Source: Deltaproteobacteria bacterium | GTDB lineage: Bacteria > Desulfobacterota > Syntrophia > Syntrophales > JAIPED01 | Direction: 5' to 3' | NCBI GenBank assembly: GCA_021737325.1 | Contig: JAIPED010000010.1 | Span: 1-41,452 of the forward strand | DNA: 41,452 bases | Part shown: positions 8,799 through 17,495 of the stretch, in pieces | How the letters are laid out: each line of letters starts with the position of its first letter | Position numbering within the stretch: position 1 is the first letter of the stretch | Made by a program: the position numbers and the translations under genes | Notes under the pieces: generated by a model | Database searches by the model: none | Told to the model about the DNA's origin: nothing | The model's input: the letters and a program-made list of their open reading frames with translations, nothing else

Positions 8799-11063
8799 CT
8801 ATCCTTTAAGCCTGTAAATACGAGCAAAGGGATACTTATCAACAACAAGTTCGAAATGTTCGGCAAAGTTTCGCGGATTTTCCACTAGCATCCGATACAT
8901 CATGGAACGGTATATCACATCATCGGAGATATACAGCTCACCAGTAAGATCGTTTTTAATCATGTTCAGTCCTTCCCTGTTAGGGAACGACTTTCTTGCG
9001 ACTCCATTATGTCCAATAACATCAATATTTTTTATTCTCACTTGCCTGTTGTTGATGACAATGATTCCATTTAGTTGATCAAAATTATACACCCCTTGCG
9101 CTAGCTTGTTAAAAACATGCTGTGGAGAAACAAGATTCCGGGTGTCCCATTTGCCAAAATAAGCCACCCACTGCGCAAAGCGCATGTTATCCCAGGTAAG
9201 AGCCAGATACTGACCAGACAAAGCTTGGGGTTTTTCGGGAATTTGCGCAAGGATTCGCTGTAGGGTTTTATCAAGAAATTTCGCATCATGAAGATGATGA
9301 ATGGGCATCAGTGGATCAAACATGTTGTAGCCAAATGTTCCATAGCGAATGTTGAAATCTTTGTCATAAAGTTTCCGCTCGCGGTTGTTTATCGCATTTA
9401 TTGCCTGGGTAGTTGATGCATAGCGGATAACACTCGCTGCGTTATGGGGTGTTTCTGCCATATAAACAACCGCCATTATATAGCATCCCAGCTCGTTAAT
9501 CCCTCCGTCAACAAAAGGGAGCACACGCGCATAATAGGTAATGGGATGCCCCCAATCCCACCATGCCCATAATTGTGAACCTTTTTCCGCCTTTCCACGA
9601 ACCTCGCAAAGCGCCTCGGCAAAGGGTTTGCTTAATATTGGAGGAAACCCCATATTTGACTTTAGCGTGAGGAAACAAACCAGCAGGGCAAGAACCGCGT
9701 AGGTGAGGATCGGGATTATTTTTTTCTTGATCACACGAGATAACAGCTCGGCTAACAAATAGCTAAAACCAATGGCAAAAATAAGACAGCCGAAAATAGC
9801 AAATCTTACCCCTAAAAACTGGGTGCCTATTCCCAATATAAAAATTGGGAAAAAAGACATGGCGTTAGGGCGCATGACAAACATTAGGGTTGCTCCTATA
9901 GCCCCCGCCACAAAGAAAACCGCATGGTAAGCGGTCATCTCCATAACCTCCGCAAAGGGGACCCTTTGGATCTCGGAAACGCTAACGGAAAAAGAAGGAA
10001 CAGGAATCGCCGTGCGCACCGAAGCAATACCCTCCCCCCCTGCACCAAAAAAAGCCAGCCTCACTGCGATTTTTTCCCAGATTGGTTCCAGATGACCGCC
10101 GACGATCAAGGCCAAAACAAAAAATCCCAACAAATAATAGCCGATTTTACGCTCTTCGCAATCCCGAGGTTTAAAATAAGCTATGGCTATAGCTAACAAA
10201 GCGAACGGCAATGAAAAGTATAGCGGCAATGTGAAAATCATCAACACTATCGCCATGGAACCGGCAAAACGCAACCTCTCCCCCTGGCGCACCACAAAAA
10301 AACCGACGACGGTGCTAAAACAGGCCATCACAAAAGGAACGGGCATACGCGCCGGGTAGCACCACAGATATGCCGCCGCAACAATACCAGCAAACAAGGC
10401 ATATCCCCATAGCTTATGCGTAGCTATTGCAGGACTATCGGTGTTGACGACCGCCTTGCCACCCCTCTTCCACCATTTATCGCGAAGCACATGCGATAAA
10501 ACCACCATCAGCGCCGCACCAAAAGCAATGGGGAAAAAGAGGTCAAACATATCGTTGTCGTAGTATCCAGGAATGCTACGACCAAAAAAGCTGGGTGCAT
10601 TAAGCATGAACACCGAAGCAAAAACGCCAGCAAAAGGGTGCCCCATTAAGAAAAATAACCAGCAAATGGGGATAGCTATTAGCGGAACAAGAATAACGGG
10701 TAACCAAATCCCCAACACCCCGTAATTAACTCCTGAAATTTCATGAAAAAAGCGGGTAAGTGTGGAAAAGTTTTCGAAAATTCCCCGGCCAAATCCATCG
10801 GCACCAGCAAGAAAAAGGAAAGCGTCGTTGGTTATCTGTGCCGGCTCACCGCAGTGCTCAATCGCGGGATTATCCCACCACGGGAGCAGAATGTACCTCC
10901 CTAGAAAAACTAAAATGTACGAAATGATAATTGCCGCCACGGTAAGCAACAGCGGATTTTTTAAAAAAGGAGGTAAGTCCTGCGTAGCTTGACCGTCTTT
11001 AAGCTCCGTGGAAGACAGGTTCTCGGGTTTCCTCTTTTGTTTTAGTTGCTCCTTTGCCTTCAT
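8799..11063 (-). CDS. pglB: PglB-type oligosaccharyltransferase (STT3 family)
   Basis: Inner-membrane enzyme predicted to move a lipid-linked glycan onto Asn of secreted proteins. The ATG at 11063 (AAAGGTGG upstream) is preferred over the longer track ORF and gives 754 residues. Catalytic features line up with Campylobacter PglB. Asp80 lies in ITNDAFLF. The DxD-type PGYYDNDMFDLFFP holds Asp169/Asp171. Glu364 in SVSEIQRVPF sits where TIxE stands in external loop 5. An Arg is present in LGVRFAIFG, and WWDWG is at 501-505. About 11-13 membrane helices precede a periplasmic C-terminal domain ending FARIYRLKG. No glycan-assembly genes are nearby, so the donor must be made elsewhere. A 40-nt hairpin separates it from atpB. 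Confidence 0.9.
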   Translation of the reverse strand: MKAKEQLKQKRKPENLSSTELKDGQATQDLPPFLKNPLLLTVAAIIISYILVFLGRYILLPWWDNPAIEHCGEPAQITNDAFLFLAGADGFGRGIFENFSTLTRFFHEISGVNYGVLGIWLPVILVPLIAIPICWLFFLMGHPFAGVFASVFMLNAPSFFGRSIPGYYDNDMFDLFFPIAFGAALMVVLSHVLRDKWWKRGGKAVVNTDSPAIATHKLWGYALFAGIVAAAYLWCYPARMPVPFVMACFSTVVGFFVVRQGERLRFAGSMAIVLMIFTLPLYFSLPFALLAIAIAYFKPRDCEERKIGYYLLGFFVLALIVGGHLEPIWEKIAVRLAFFGAGGEGIASVRTAIPVPSFSVSVSEIQRVPFAEVMEMTAYHAVFFVAGAIGATLMFVMRPNAMSFFPIFILGIGTQFLGVRFAIFGCLIFAIGFSYLLAELLSRVIKKKIIPILTYAVLALLVCFLTLKSNMGFPPILSKPFAEALCEVRGKAEKGSQLWAWWDWGHPITYYARVLPFVDGGINELGCYIMAVVYMAETPHNAASVIRYASTTQAINAINNRERKLYDKDFNIRYGTFGYNMFDPLMPIHHLHDAKFLDKTLQRILAQIPEKPQALSGQYLALTWDNMRFAQWVAYFGKWDTRNLVSPQHVFNKLAQGVYNFDQLNGIIVINNRQVRIKNIDVIGHNGVARKSFPNREGLNMIKNDLTGELYISDDVIYRSMMYRMLVENPRNFAEHFELVVDKYPFARIYRLKG

Positions 11064-11106
11064 TGACCACCTTTTCTTATCGTGGGTACATGCGTTCTGC
11101 CTAATA

Positions 11107-11148
11107 ACCAAAAGCGGGCGTGGCAAACCGCCAGCGCCCTCTTTTGGT
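11107..11148 (-). terminator. Large hairpin between atpB and pglB
   Basis: An 8-bp outer stem (ACCAAAAG with CTTTTGGT) continues into a GC-rich inner stem (GGGCG/CGCCC and TGGC/GCCA) with one bulged base. On the minus strand the 3' arm is U-rich (CTTTTGGTTATT) but lacks a long uninterrupted T-run. It could end or attenuate atp transcription before pglB, or it may stabilise the upstream mRNA. Confidence 0.55.
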
Positions 11149-11164
11149 ACTACCTAAACACCCT

Positions 11165-11848
11165 CTAGTGGTGTTCTTCCATCGCCCCTGCGATATACAT
11201 CATTGACAGAAGCATAAAGACAAAAGCCTGCACCGCCGCGATGAAAACTTTCAGAGCCAGCATTGGCGAAACAAAGAAGGGAACCAACGCCAGTAGAATG
11301 CCAACCACAATATGACCTCCTTGGATATTGCCGAAGAGTCGCATAGACAGAGAAAGCGGACGCACAAGATGGGATATTATCTCGACCGGAAGCATTAGCG
11401 GTGTGAGCCACCAAACAGGCCCCATGAATTGTTTGAGATATTTGATTCCATGCTCCTTAATACCAACTACATGCGTCGTGATGAAAACTAACAGAGACAA
11501 GGAAACGGTGATACTAAGACTCGCCGTCGGAGATTCGAAGGCGGGAACTAAGCCAACCATATTAGAAACAAAGATAAAAAGACCAATGCTCGCTATCAAA
11601 GGGAAAAACTTCTTTCCTTTTTCTCCCATGGTGTTGGTGGAAAAGGTATCCAACCCTGAAACAATAACTTCGCAAACATTCTGCACGGTGCTAGGAATCG
11701 CTGATAGCCTTCGCGTTGCCATAGCCCCAAGAACAATCAGGCAAAACATTACAAACCAAGAATAAACAACAATGGTAAGATTGATACCGTAAAGCTTATG
11801 GATCTCGTCAAAGACATGTGGGTGGAACAACAAAAAAGTTTCCTTCAT
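11165..11848 (-). CDS. atpB: F1Fo ATP synthase subunit a
   Basis: Stator subunit providing the two proton half-channels next to the c-ring. The ATG at 11848 sits 10 nt after a strong AAGGAGG and is preferred over the TTG at 11857, giving 227 residues, in the normal size range. The essential Arg lies in [13 protein letters not shown] on helix 4-5. The C-terminal helix [19 protein letters not shown] is typical. It follows atpI directly, since the atpI stop overlaps the atpB ribosome-binding region. The expected next gene, atpE, is not here. Confidence 0.95.
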   Translation of the reverse strand: MKETFLLFHPHVFDEIHKLYGINLTIVVYSWFVMFCLIVLGAMATRRLSAIPSTVQNVCEVIVSGLDTFSTNTMGEKGKKFFPLIASIGLFIFVSNMVGLVPAFESPTASLSITVSLSLLVFITTHVVGIKEHGIKYLKQFMGPVWWLTPLMLPVEIISHLVRPLSLSMRLFGNIQGGHIVVGILLALVPFFVSPMLALKVFIAAVQAFVFMLLSMMYIAGAMEEHH

Positions 11849-11853
11849 ATTCG

Positions 11854-12258
11854 TCAAGCCTCCTTAAAGCTGTTTCTTTTTAAGCCAAGCCATACGGCTG
11901 TAATAATCAAGTTGAAAACGACCACGGAAAGGCCAACGGCAACCCCGATAGGGTTTGCTGGTGTGGTGGTAAACAGAAGATAGAGAATAATCCCCGTAAC
12001 ACAAAGCCTGAGGAAAAAACCAAACACCGCTGAAGCTGGTTTCGGAGGGGGGGCTCCTGGGGTTAAATGACCGAACATTTTAAATATATCGCGGTTAAGC
12101 CAATGGAAATTAACAATACTAATAAAACCACCTAACAGTACGCCTAAGGTAAACTCCCCAGAAGCGAGCATCGCGCTGAGAACAACTAGAACAGTGAGCA
12201 CGAGCCAATTACTGATTTCAATTCTTGTTTGGAGCGGGTCTTTTTCTATGCGCTTCAC
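11854..12258 (-). CDS. atpI: ATP synthase subunit I (AtpI family, small membrane assembly factor)
   Basis: A 134-residue membrane protein with four predicted helices (about residues 18-34, 38-55, 78-95 and 100-125). It contains the Gly-rich [19 protein letters not shown] motif of the ATP synthase I family (PF03899 type), members of which help c-ring assembly or Mg2+ uptake. It starts with GTG inside the 3' end of atpZ (41-nt overlap) and ends at the atpB ribosome-binding site, so translation is tightly coupled. The GTG start has only a weak Shine-Dalgarno sequence, consistent with coupling. Confidence 0.82.
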   Translation of the reverse strand: MKRIEKDPLQTRIEISNWLVLTVLVVLSAMLASGEFTLGVLLGGFISIVNFHWLNRDIFKMFGHLTPGAPPPKPASAVFGFFLRLCVTGIILYLLFTTTPANPIGVAVGLSVVVFNLIITAVWLGLKRNSFKEA

Positions 12259-12508
12259 TTCTTACACTCTTTATTATTTCAATTTCATCGCGGAAGTGCT
12301 TTTTGATCATCATATACATGTTGTAAAAGCTGGCAACTAAACCAAGGAACACAAACACCAACGAAAAAACATTCCCCGTGCCTAGTTTCTTATCCAGCAG
12401 TCCGCCAATGAACAGGCTCGTAAGAACAACAACAATAAAAATCATACCAACGGTGCTGGCATATGCCATCGGAGCGAGAGAACCCATGGCACTTTTGCTT
12501 TTCTTCAT
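12218..12508 (-). CDS. atpZ: AtpZ-like Fo-associated small membrane protein
   Basis: A 96-residue protein from the ATG at 12508; the longer track ORF uses an unlikely TTG. Two membrane hairpins carry the family pattern GGLLDKKLGTGNVFSLVFVF, cut by a loop, then a cytosolic tail KKHFRDEIEIIKS. This fits the AtpZ/AtpI family (PF09527 type) at the head of Fo operons. It overlaps atpI by 41 nt. No convincing Shine-Dalgarno sequence precedes the ATG. It is the first gene of the atpZ-atpI-atpB set, after a gene-free stretch. Confidence 0.8.
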   Translation of the reverse strand: MKKSKSAMGSLAPMAYASTVGMIFIVVVLTSLFIGGLLDKKLGTGNVFSLVFVFLGLVASFYNMYMMIKKHFRDEIEIIKSVRSEAHRKRPAPNKN

Positions 12509-13094
12509 GGTTCGGGCGGGTAACACGAAGAAACAAGCCAAGTCAACTTGAAAACCCTCTCAGCTATCGCAGTAACAGCTTAATTTTCTTATTTAAGATA
12601 CTTGAAAGGCTCTCGCTCGAAGTACCCGCATCACAGCTATAGCGACAACGACGCCACAAAGAAATTTAATTGTTCGATTTTTTAAGACTTTTCGTTTTTG
12701 CTTGCCACCGTGGCGAGGAACAATAATAAAAATCTGAGGCAAGAACCTTTGTTTCTGCCATGATTTTCAGGCATCTTGCTACCCAATAAAACAAACCATA
12801 TGTCATTCAAAACCTTCTGCACAAACGAATGATTTGTCCCTTCATTGTTGGTTAACGCACGGGTTGTGCAAAGGACAAACATACAATGTCTTTGATGGAT
12901 AGAACCCCTTCCATAGCCAGCGTTGTGTTACGGGCTATCTTGTGGTCAATGGATGATTCACTGAACAAGACAATCATTACAAAATCTTCTGGATTACCGC
13001 TTTCTCGGGAATGACGGTCGGAAGCAAAGAGGTACAGTTGTGCAAGAGTCTTTGATATAAAAATATCCTCGTTTGTTGCGATTTTTGCTCGCAT
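12509..13094. other. Gene-free stretch upstream of the atp genes
   Basis: About 590 bases without a convincing gene. The two short track ORFs here (minus strand) lack ribosome-binding sites and family features. The stretch contains one copy of the dispersed palindromic repeat (12988-13054), and the promoter of atpZ must lie at its left end, although no clear sigma70 pair stands out. Otherwise nothing is recognised. Confidence 0.6.
12988..13054 (-). repeat. Dispersed palindromic repeat, copy 1
   Basis: A degenerate copy of a repeat that recurs at 40654-40719 and 41098-41163. It has a core palindrome (GGATTACCGCTTTCTCGGGA here, ATTCCCGCGAAAGCGGGAAT in the others) followed by a tail ending GTTGTGCAAGAGTCTT. 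The core resembles the dRS3-type ATTCCC(N)GGGAAT elements known from Neisseria and many uncultured genomes. It lies between two operons. Confidence 0.75.
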
Positions 13095-13123
13095 AAAAAA
13101 GACGGGTGCAGAGCGCACCCGTC
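13095..13123 (-). terminator. Intrinsic terminator after the Fe-S oxidoreductase gene
   Basis: A perfect 9-bp stem (GACGGGTGC / GCACCCGTC) with a 5-nt loop, followed on the minus strand by six T residues, 29 nt past the stop of the Fe-S oxidoreductase gene. This is a textbook rho-independent terminator. Confidence 0.9.
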
Positions 13124-13152
13124 CAAAACTAACAACAATGAATTGCTATTTT

Positions 13153-15282
13153 TTACTCCAGCCCCATCGACTTAACCACGATCTCGGCAATATCCATAGA
13201 AGCTATCTGTCCTTCCATCTCTTTGTCTTTCAAGCCGTCGAATAGCATGGTCAAACAGAAGGGACAACCAACCGCAACACCACTAGCACCAGTGGCAATC
13301 GCTTGTTCGGCACGCATCACATTGATCCTTGTGCCCTCCTCTTCCATCCACATTCTGGCTCCGCCAGCACCACAACAGAAGCTCTTATTAAAAGATCTTT
13401 CCATTTCCACCAGCTTCATTCCCGGCACCGCCTTCAAGACACTGCGGGGTTGTTCATACACATCATTGTAGCGTCCCAAGAAGCAAGAATCGTGGAAGGT
13501 GTATGTCCCTTCAACTGGAACGGTTAGCTTGATTTTCCCCTCCGCGAGGAGTTTGGCAATGATCTCAGAATGATGATAAACCTCAAAATCGCCCCCAAAA
13601 TGCGGATAATCCTTTTTGAACGCGTTGTAGCCATGTGGACAGGTACAGATAACCTTCTTCACTCCATAAGCTTTCAGCGCCTCGACATTAGCCTGAGCCA
13701 GAGTTTGATAGAGGTATTCGTTGCCCGCTCTCATCGCCGAATCGCCACAGCAAGATTCCTCCGTGCCCAAAATACCAAAGCTAACACCAGCCGCCTGCAG
13801 TATCTTCGCTAAAGCGGCTGAAACCTTCTTACCTCTATCGTCAAACGAACCCGCGCAACCGACATAGAAAGCGTATTCGACATTCGCGTCCTCGGCAAGG
13901 GTTTTCACCCCCACTTCCTTCGCCCATTCAGCGCGAAGGTGCGCACCAACGCCCCAAGGATTGGAGTTATTCTCAATATTACGGCATGTTAGCTGTAGCT
14001 CTGGCGCAAAATCCGCCTCCATCAACACCTTATACTGCCGCATTTGGATGATCTTGGGCACATGCTCAATCGCTGCCGAACAGTGCTCCATACAGTACAT
14101 ACAGTTGGTACAATCCCAAAGTGCATGCAGATTGATCGCGCCGCCAATTAGCGTCTTTTCCTCGCCCGTTTCGGTAGAGGCGCTAGCGCAATCGCCGCCT
14201 TCTGAACAGCAAGATTTCTTCAACGCCTTGGGAGCTTCTTCCAGCCAATAAGTTTTCAAATCCTGAATAAGTTGCTTCGGTGAGAGGTGCTTGCCTGATA
14301 AATATGCAGGGCAACCATCCTGGCATCGTCCGCAACGGGTGCAGGCATCCGCATCAAAAATCTGCTTCCAGGAAAACTCTTCTAACTTACCAACTCCAAA
14401 AGATTCCGCATTTTCAAAATCTTTAATCGGCTCAATGGTGCCCTTGGGATTTAAATCTTGGAAGAAAAAGTTTGCCGGAGTAGTGATAATATGGAGCATT
14501 TTGGAATACGGAATGTAGGCAATAAAACCCAAAGAAATGAAGGTGTGCGTCCACCACATGATTTGGTGCCAAAGCTTTGCCGTATTAAAATCAAGCGTGG
14601 CAAAAAGTTTGGCGACATTCCAACCAACAAACGACCAAACCTCCCAAACGGGCGGGCTTAAGAATGTTTCTGGATAGCTCTGCCAATCTTGAAGTGTAAC
14701 ATGGATTCTTAAAGCTTCGATAACGAAACCCGTAACGATGATACACAAAATAAAAAGTAGCGCCCAGAGATCATCGGGACGATTATCCATCTTCCCCCGA
14801 AAGCCAAGACGATCTGGTTTAATGACATAGCGGCGATAGAGAGCCATTAAAACGCCCGCGAGTACGAGAAAGCCAAAAAGATCCATCGTGAAAGAGAAGA
14901 GAATGTAAACCCACCCTCTCAAAAAAGCGACTCCCAAAGGCTCGGCAATGTGAAACTCCGTTGCGTCAAAAGCAGCGCCAAAGATCAGGACAAAGAAGCC
15001 GAAAAAGATCAGCGCGTGCATAATGCCCGCATAAGGATCGGAAAAGGTTTTTACCTGGAAAAATCCATCAACAATGAGGTTTTTTATTCGCTTTCCCACT
15101 TCGTTGACTCTGATTTCCGGACTGCCCATTGCCTTCCACAACTGCCAACGGCGATAAACGCCGTAGCCAAAAATAGCCAGCGCCACCGCCGTAAACACAA
15201 AGAGCAAAACCTCAAAATGCTCGGCGTTCCAAAACACCAGCCTACCCTCGTTACCTGTGTCGAAAGTGTGCAAACTCTCCAT
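13153..15282 (-). CDS. Membrane Fe-S oxidoreductase, Etf:(methyl)menaquinone oxidoreductase type
   Basis: A 709-residue protein. The N-terminal third has about six membrane helices of the NarI/cytochrome b type, with His in MHALIFFG and WWTHTFISLG able to bind heme. Two 4Fe-4S motifs follow, CTRCGRCQDGCP (about residue 315) and CTNCMYCMEHC (about 390). Two HdrD-like CCG domains come next, with cores ESCCGDSAMR, CTCPHGYN, FCCGAGGARMW and GCPFC. The layout matches the DUF224-type protein coupled to EtfAB in fatty-acid-oxidising Geobacter and syntrophs (EMO), which passes acyl-CoA electrons to the quinone pool. etfBA lies just upstream. ATG with AAGGAGA seven bases before. The family could also be HdrD-like, but the Etf context is persuasive. 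Confidence 0.88.
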   Translation of the reverse strand: MESLHTFDTGNEGRLVFWNAEHFEVLLFVFTAVALAIFGYGVYRRWQLWKAMGSPEIRVNEVGKRIKNLIVDGFFQVKTFSDPYAGIMHALIFFGFFVLIFGAAFDATEFHIAEPLGVAFLRGWVYILFSFTMDLFGFLVLAGVLMALYRRYVIKPDRLGFRGKMDNRPDDLWALLFILCIIVTGFVIEALRIHVTLQDWQSYPETFLSPPVWEVWSFVGWNVAKLFATLDFNTAKLWHQIMWWTHTFISLGFIAYIPYSKMLHIITTPANFFFQDLNPKGTIEPIKDFENAESFGVGKLEEFSWKQIFDADACTRCGRCQDGCPAYLSGKHLSPKQLIQDLKTYWLEEAPKALKKSCCSEGGDCASASTETGEEKTLIGGAINLHALWDCTNCMYCMEHCSAAIEHVPKIIQMRQYKVLMEADFAPELQLTCRNIENNSNPWGVGAHLRAEWAKEVGVKTLAEDANVEYAFYVGCAGSFDDRGKKVSAALAKILQAAGVSFGILGTEESCCGDSAMRAGNEYLYQTLAQANVEALKAYGVKKVICTCPHGYNAFKKDYPHFGGDFEVYHHSEIIAKLLAEGKIKLTVPVEGTYTFHDSCFLGRYNDVYEQPRSVLKAVPGMKLVEMERSFNKSFCCGAGGARMWMEEEGTRINVMRAEQAIATGASGVAVGCPFCLTMLFDGLKDKEMEGQIASMDIAEIVVKSMGLE

Positions 15283-15527
15283 TCAATATCTCCTTCCCTA
15301 ATTAAAAGGTTATTTCTACAACTGCCACAAAGGGTAAAATGCCATATCTTCCTTGGAGATATAAATCATTTCCTAAAAAATATATTGCAAAATACAGCAA
15401 TATCCCAGCCATTGCCATCATCTGTCCGTAACCGTGCTTCAAGCATCCCATCATTCCATTTCTGCAACAACTTCAGCATAACGCGGATTTTTTTGGGAGG
15501 TCAACTTCTTATTAGGCACCAGCCACC
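15283..15527. other. Intergenic spacer between etfA terminator and Fe-S oxidoreductase gene
   Basis: About 245 bases without a gene. It should hold the minus-strand promoter of the Fe-S oxidoreductase gene, because etfA is closed by a terminator at its right edge. The A/T-rich part at 15300-15400 is the likeliest place, but I cannot point to a confident -35/-10 pair. The track's plus-strand ORF through here is a shadow. Confidence 0.5.
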
Positions 15528-15577
15528 AAAAAAATAGGCAGGAAATGGCCGCCACGCCAGTGGCATCGTTCCCTGCC
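15528..15577 (-). terminator. Intrinsic terminator after etfA
   Basis: On the minus strand a 9-bp stem (GGCAGGGAA with TTTCCTGCC, one G-U pair) encloses a second small stem (GCCAC/GTGGC). It is followed by TATTTTTTT. It begins 23 nt past the etfA stop, ending the etfBA transcript before the Fe-S oxidoreductase gene. Confidence 0.85.
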
Positions 15578-15599
15578 CTTAACTTTGCAATTGTAATTG

Positions 15600-16571
15600 C
15601 TATCCTACCAACTTCTTACATTCTGCCGTTAATGCGGGAACTACCTTGAAAAGATCATCAACAATCCCGTAGTCGGCTCGTGCGAAAATGGGAGCTTCCG
15701 CATCCTTGTTTACCGCAACGATGTATTTGGAAGAGCTCATGCCTGCCAAATGCTGAATCGCACCGGAAATGCCGCAAGCGATGTACAGATTAGGGGAAAC
15801 CACTTTACCCGTCTGTCCAACTTGGTCAGACTGCGCCCGCCAACCAGCATCAACTGCCGCACGCGAAGCACCAACCGCACCACCAAGAACACCTGCCAAT
15901 TCTTCTAAAACAGCAAAACCCGCAGCGTCCTTCATGCCACGACCGCCGGAAACAATAACATTGGCTTCGGTAACATCAACCTTACCCGAAGCTTCTTTAA
16001 CGACCTCCAGAACCTTGACCTTGCCGGGTTCTATTGCAACATTTACACTTGTTACCGCACCAGCCTTACCGCTTTCAACCGCAGTGAAAACATTGGGACG
16101 CAAAGAAGCCATCTGCGGGGAACCAGCAATAACCACTTCGCCAAAACACTTTCCTGAATACATCGGGCGAGTGGCCACCAGCTTGCCGCCGTCTATCCTA
16201 ACCTCTGTGCAGTCAGAAGCCATGCCCGTTGCTAACTTACCAACCAAACGAGCGGAAAGATCTTTACCTTGGGCGGAAGCCGCAAGTAACAGTATCACCG
16301 CACCGTTATCCTTTGCTACTGTTGCCACCGCTTGCGTATGGGCGGAAGTCGTATAAGGTTCTAAAGCCGCATTATCCACCACAAAAACTTTATCCGCACC
16401 GTATTTTCCCAAATCTGCCGCGAGTCCAGAAACACCAGAACCACAAATAATGCCACAAGCCTCAACCCCTAAAGCATCGGCGAGTTTTCGCGCTGTACTT
16501 GCCAACTCAAAGGAAACCTTACGCAAAGCCCCGTCCCTTTGCTCAGCTACAAAAAAAACTCCATTTCCCAT
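15600..16571 (-). CDS. etfA: Electron transfer flavoprotein alpha subunit
   Basis: FAD-carrying subunit of the soluble Etf dimer that collects electrons from acyl-CoA dehydrogenases. The ATG at 16571 has GGAGGG seven bases before it, better than the track's TTG at 16586, and gives 323 residues. The C-terminal FAD signature is complete: GRGMKDAAGF, then GASRAAVDAGW, QVGQTGKVVSPNLYIACGIS, split here, then GAIQHLAGM and VNKDAEAPIFARADYG. It follows etfB by 29 nt in one operon closed by a terminator. Confidence 0.97.
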   Translation of the reverse strand: MGNGVFFVAEQRDGALRKVSFELASTARKLADALGVEACGIICGSGVSGLAADLGKYGADKVFVVDNAALEPYTTSAHTQAVATVAKDNGAVILLLAASAQGKDLSARLVGKLATGMASDCTEVRIDGGKLVATRPMYSGKCFGEVVIAGSPQMASLRPNVFTAVESGKAGAVTSVNVAIEPGKVKVLEVVKEASGKVDVTEANVIVSGGRGMKDAAGFAVLEELAGVLGGAVGASRAAVDAGWRAQSDQVGQTGKVVSPNLYIACGISGAIQHLAGMSSSKYIVAVNKDAEAPIFARADYGIVDDLFKVVPALTAECKKLVG

Positions 16572-16600
16572 CTTAATACCCTCCAATATTTTTTCGCTGG

Positions 16601-17374
16601 TTATATGACCTTCGCTTCTTCTCTCAAGGCCTTGGCCAACTCAGCCGCCTTACCTTCTGGCGTATCGTCCGCTTTCAACACCTTTCCAGGGGGCCTTGCA
16701 GGTGGGGGAAGAACCTTCACAACCTGCGCCTTTAGCTCCGCACTAACACCAAAATCCGCTCCGGTTTTAACATCAACGGGTTTTTTCTTCGCTTTCATAA
16801 TGCCTGGTAGAGAGGCATAACGGGGTTCGTTTAAACCCTTGGTAGTCGTAATAACGCAGGGAAGCTGCACTTCCATAACCACTTGCGCACCTTCAATGGA
16901 TTTCGTTACCTTCGCCACATTATCTGCAAGCTCCATCTTGGTCGCCATCGTTACCTGCGGAACTCCCAAAAGCTCGGCCAAAATGGCACCGACCTGACCG
17001 GAGTCATCATCAATGGCACGCTGACCACAAAAAACAACATCGCAAGAGAGGCTTTTGACAGCCGCACACAAAGCAGAGGCAACGGTAAAAGCATCGGCGT
17101 TGTTCAGAGCGGCATCATCAATGTGGATCCCTTTATCCGCCCCCATCGCCAAGGCCGTTCTGATGGTCTCCATCGCCCTCGCCGGACCAACGCTAACTAC
17201 CGTAACTTCACCGCCCAACTTTTCTTTAAGTTTTAAGGCTTCTTCAACACCATACTCATCATAGGGGTTCATAACCCACTTGATCCCACCTTCTTCAATA
17301 CCCGTGCCATCAGCTTTCACTTTGATTTGGGCTTCGGTATCAGGAACTTGTTTTACACACGCAACTATATTCAC
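16601..17374 (-). CDS. etfB: Electron transfer flavoprotein beta subunit
   Basis: AMP-binding partner of EtfA. It starts with GTG at 17374, five bases after AAGGAGG, giving 257 residues. Family marks include VACVKQVPDTEA at the start, the NPYDEYGVEEALKLKE stretch around residue 35, FCGQRAIDDDSGQVGAILAE near 115, and the recognition-loop signature LPCVITTTKGLNEPRYASL near 190. The gene order etfB-etfA with the Fe-S oxidoreductase next links it to acyl-CoA oxidation and quinone reduction. The C-terminal tail is short and is not of the bifurcating FixA-extended type. Confidence 0.97.
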   Translation of the reverse strand: MNIVACVKQVPDTEAQIKVKADGTGIEEGGIKWVMNPYDEYGVEEALKLKEKLGGEVTVVSVGPARAMETIRTALAMGADKGIHIDDAALNNADAFTVASALCAAVKSLSCDVVFCGQRAIDDDSGQVGAILAELLGVPQVTMATKMELADNVAKVTKSIEGAQVVMEVQLPCVITTTKGLNEPRYASLPGIMKAKKKPVDVKTGADFGVSAELKAQVVKVLPPPARPPGKVLKADDTPEGKAAELAKALREEAKVI

Positions 17375-17451
17375 TGCATCCTCCTTCTCAGGCGCAAGCA
17401 CCTATGATTTTTCTCTATTAGCAAAGGGCAACAACACAAATCTTCACCGTT

Positions 17452-17489
17452 AAAAAAAGGCGAACGCCTCAATATTGAGGCGCTCGCCT
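17452..17489 (-). terminator. Intrinsic terminator after acs
   Basis: A 16-bp nearly perfect palindrome (arms AGGCGAGCGCCTCAAT and ATTGAGGCGTTCGCCT on the minus strand, one G-U pair) followed by seven T residues. It starts 6 nt past the acs stop. A very strong rho-independent terminator isolating acs from etfBA. Confidence 0.95.
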
Positions 17490-17495
17490 AGCTAT

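Noticed and set aside
12682-13118. Two minus-strand ORFs (66 and 88 residues) upstream of the atp genes.
   Set aside because: No ribosome-binding site, low-complexity content, and one includes the dispersed repeat. Treated as non-coding.
14950-15537. A 195-residue plus-strand ORF opposite the Fe-S oxidoreductase gene.
   Set aside because: It is a shadow of the strongly supported minus-strand gene and continues into a terminator.
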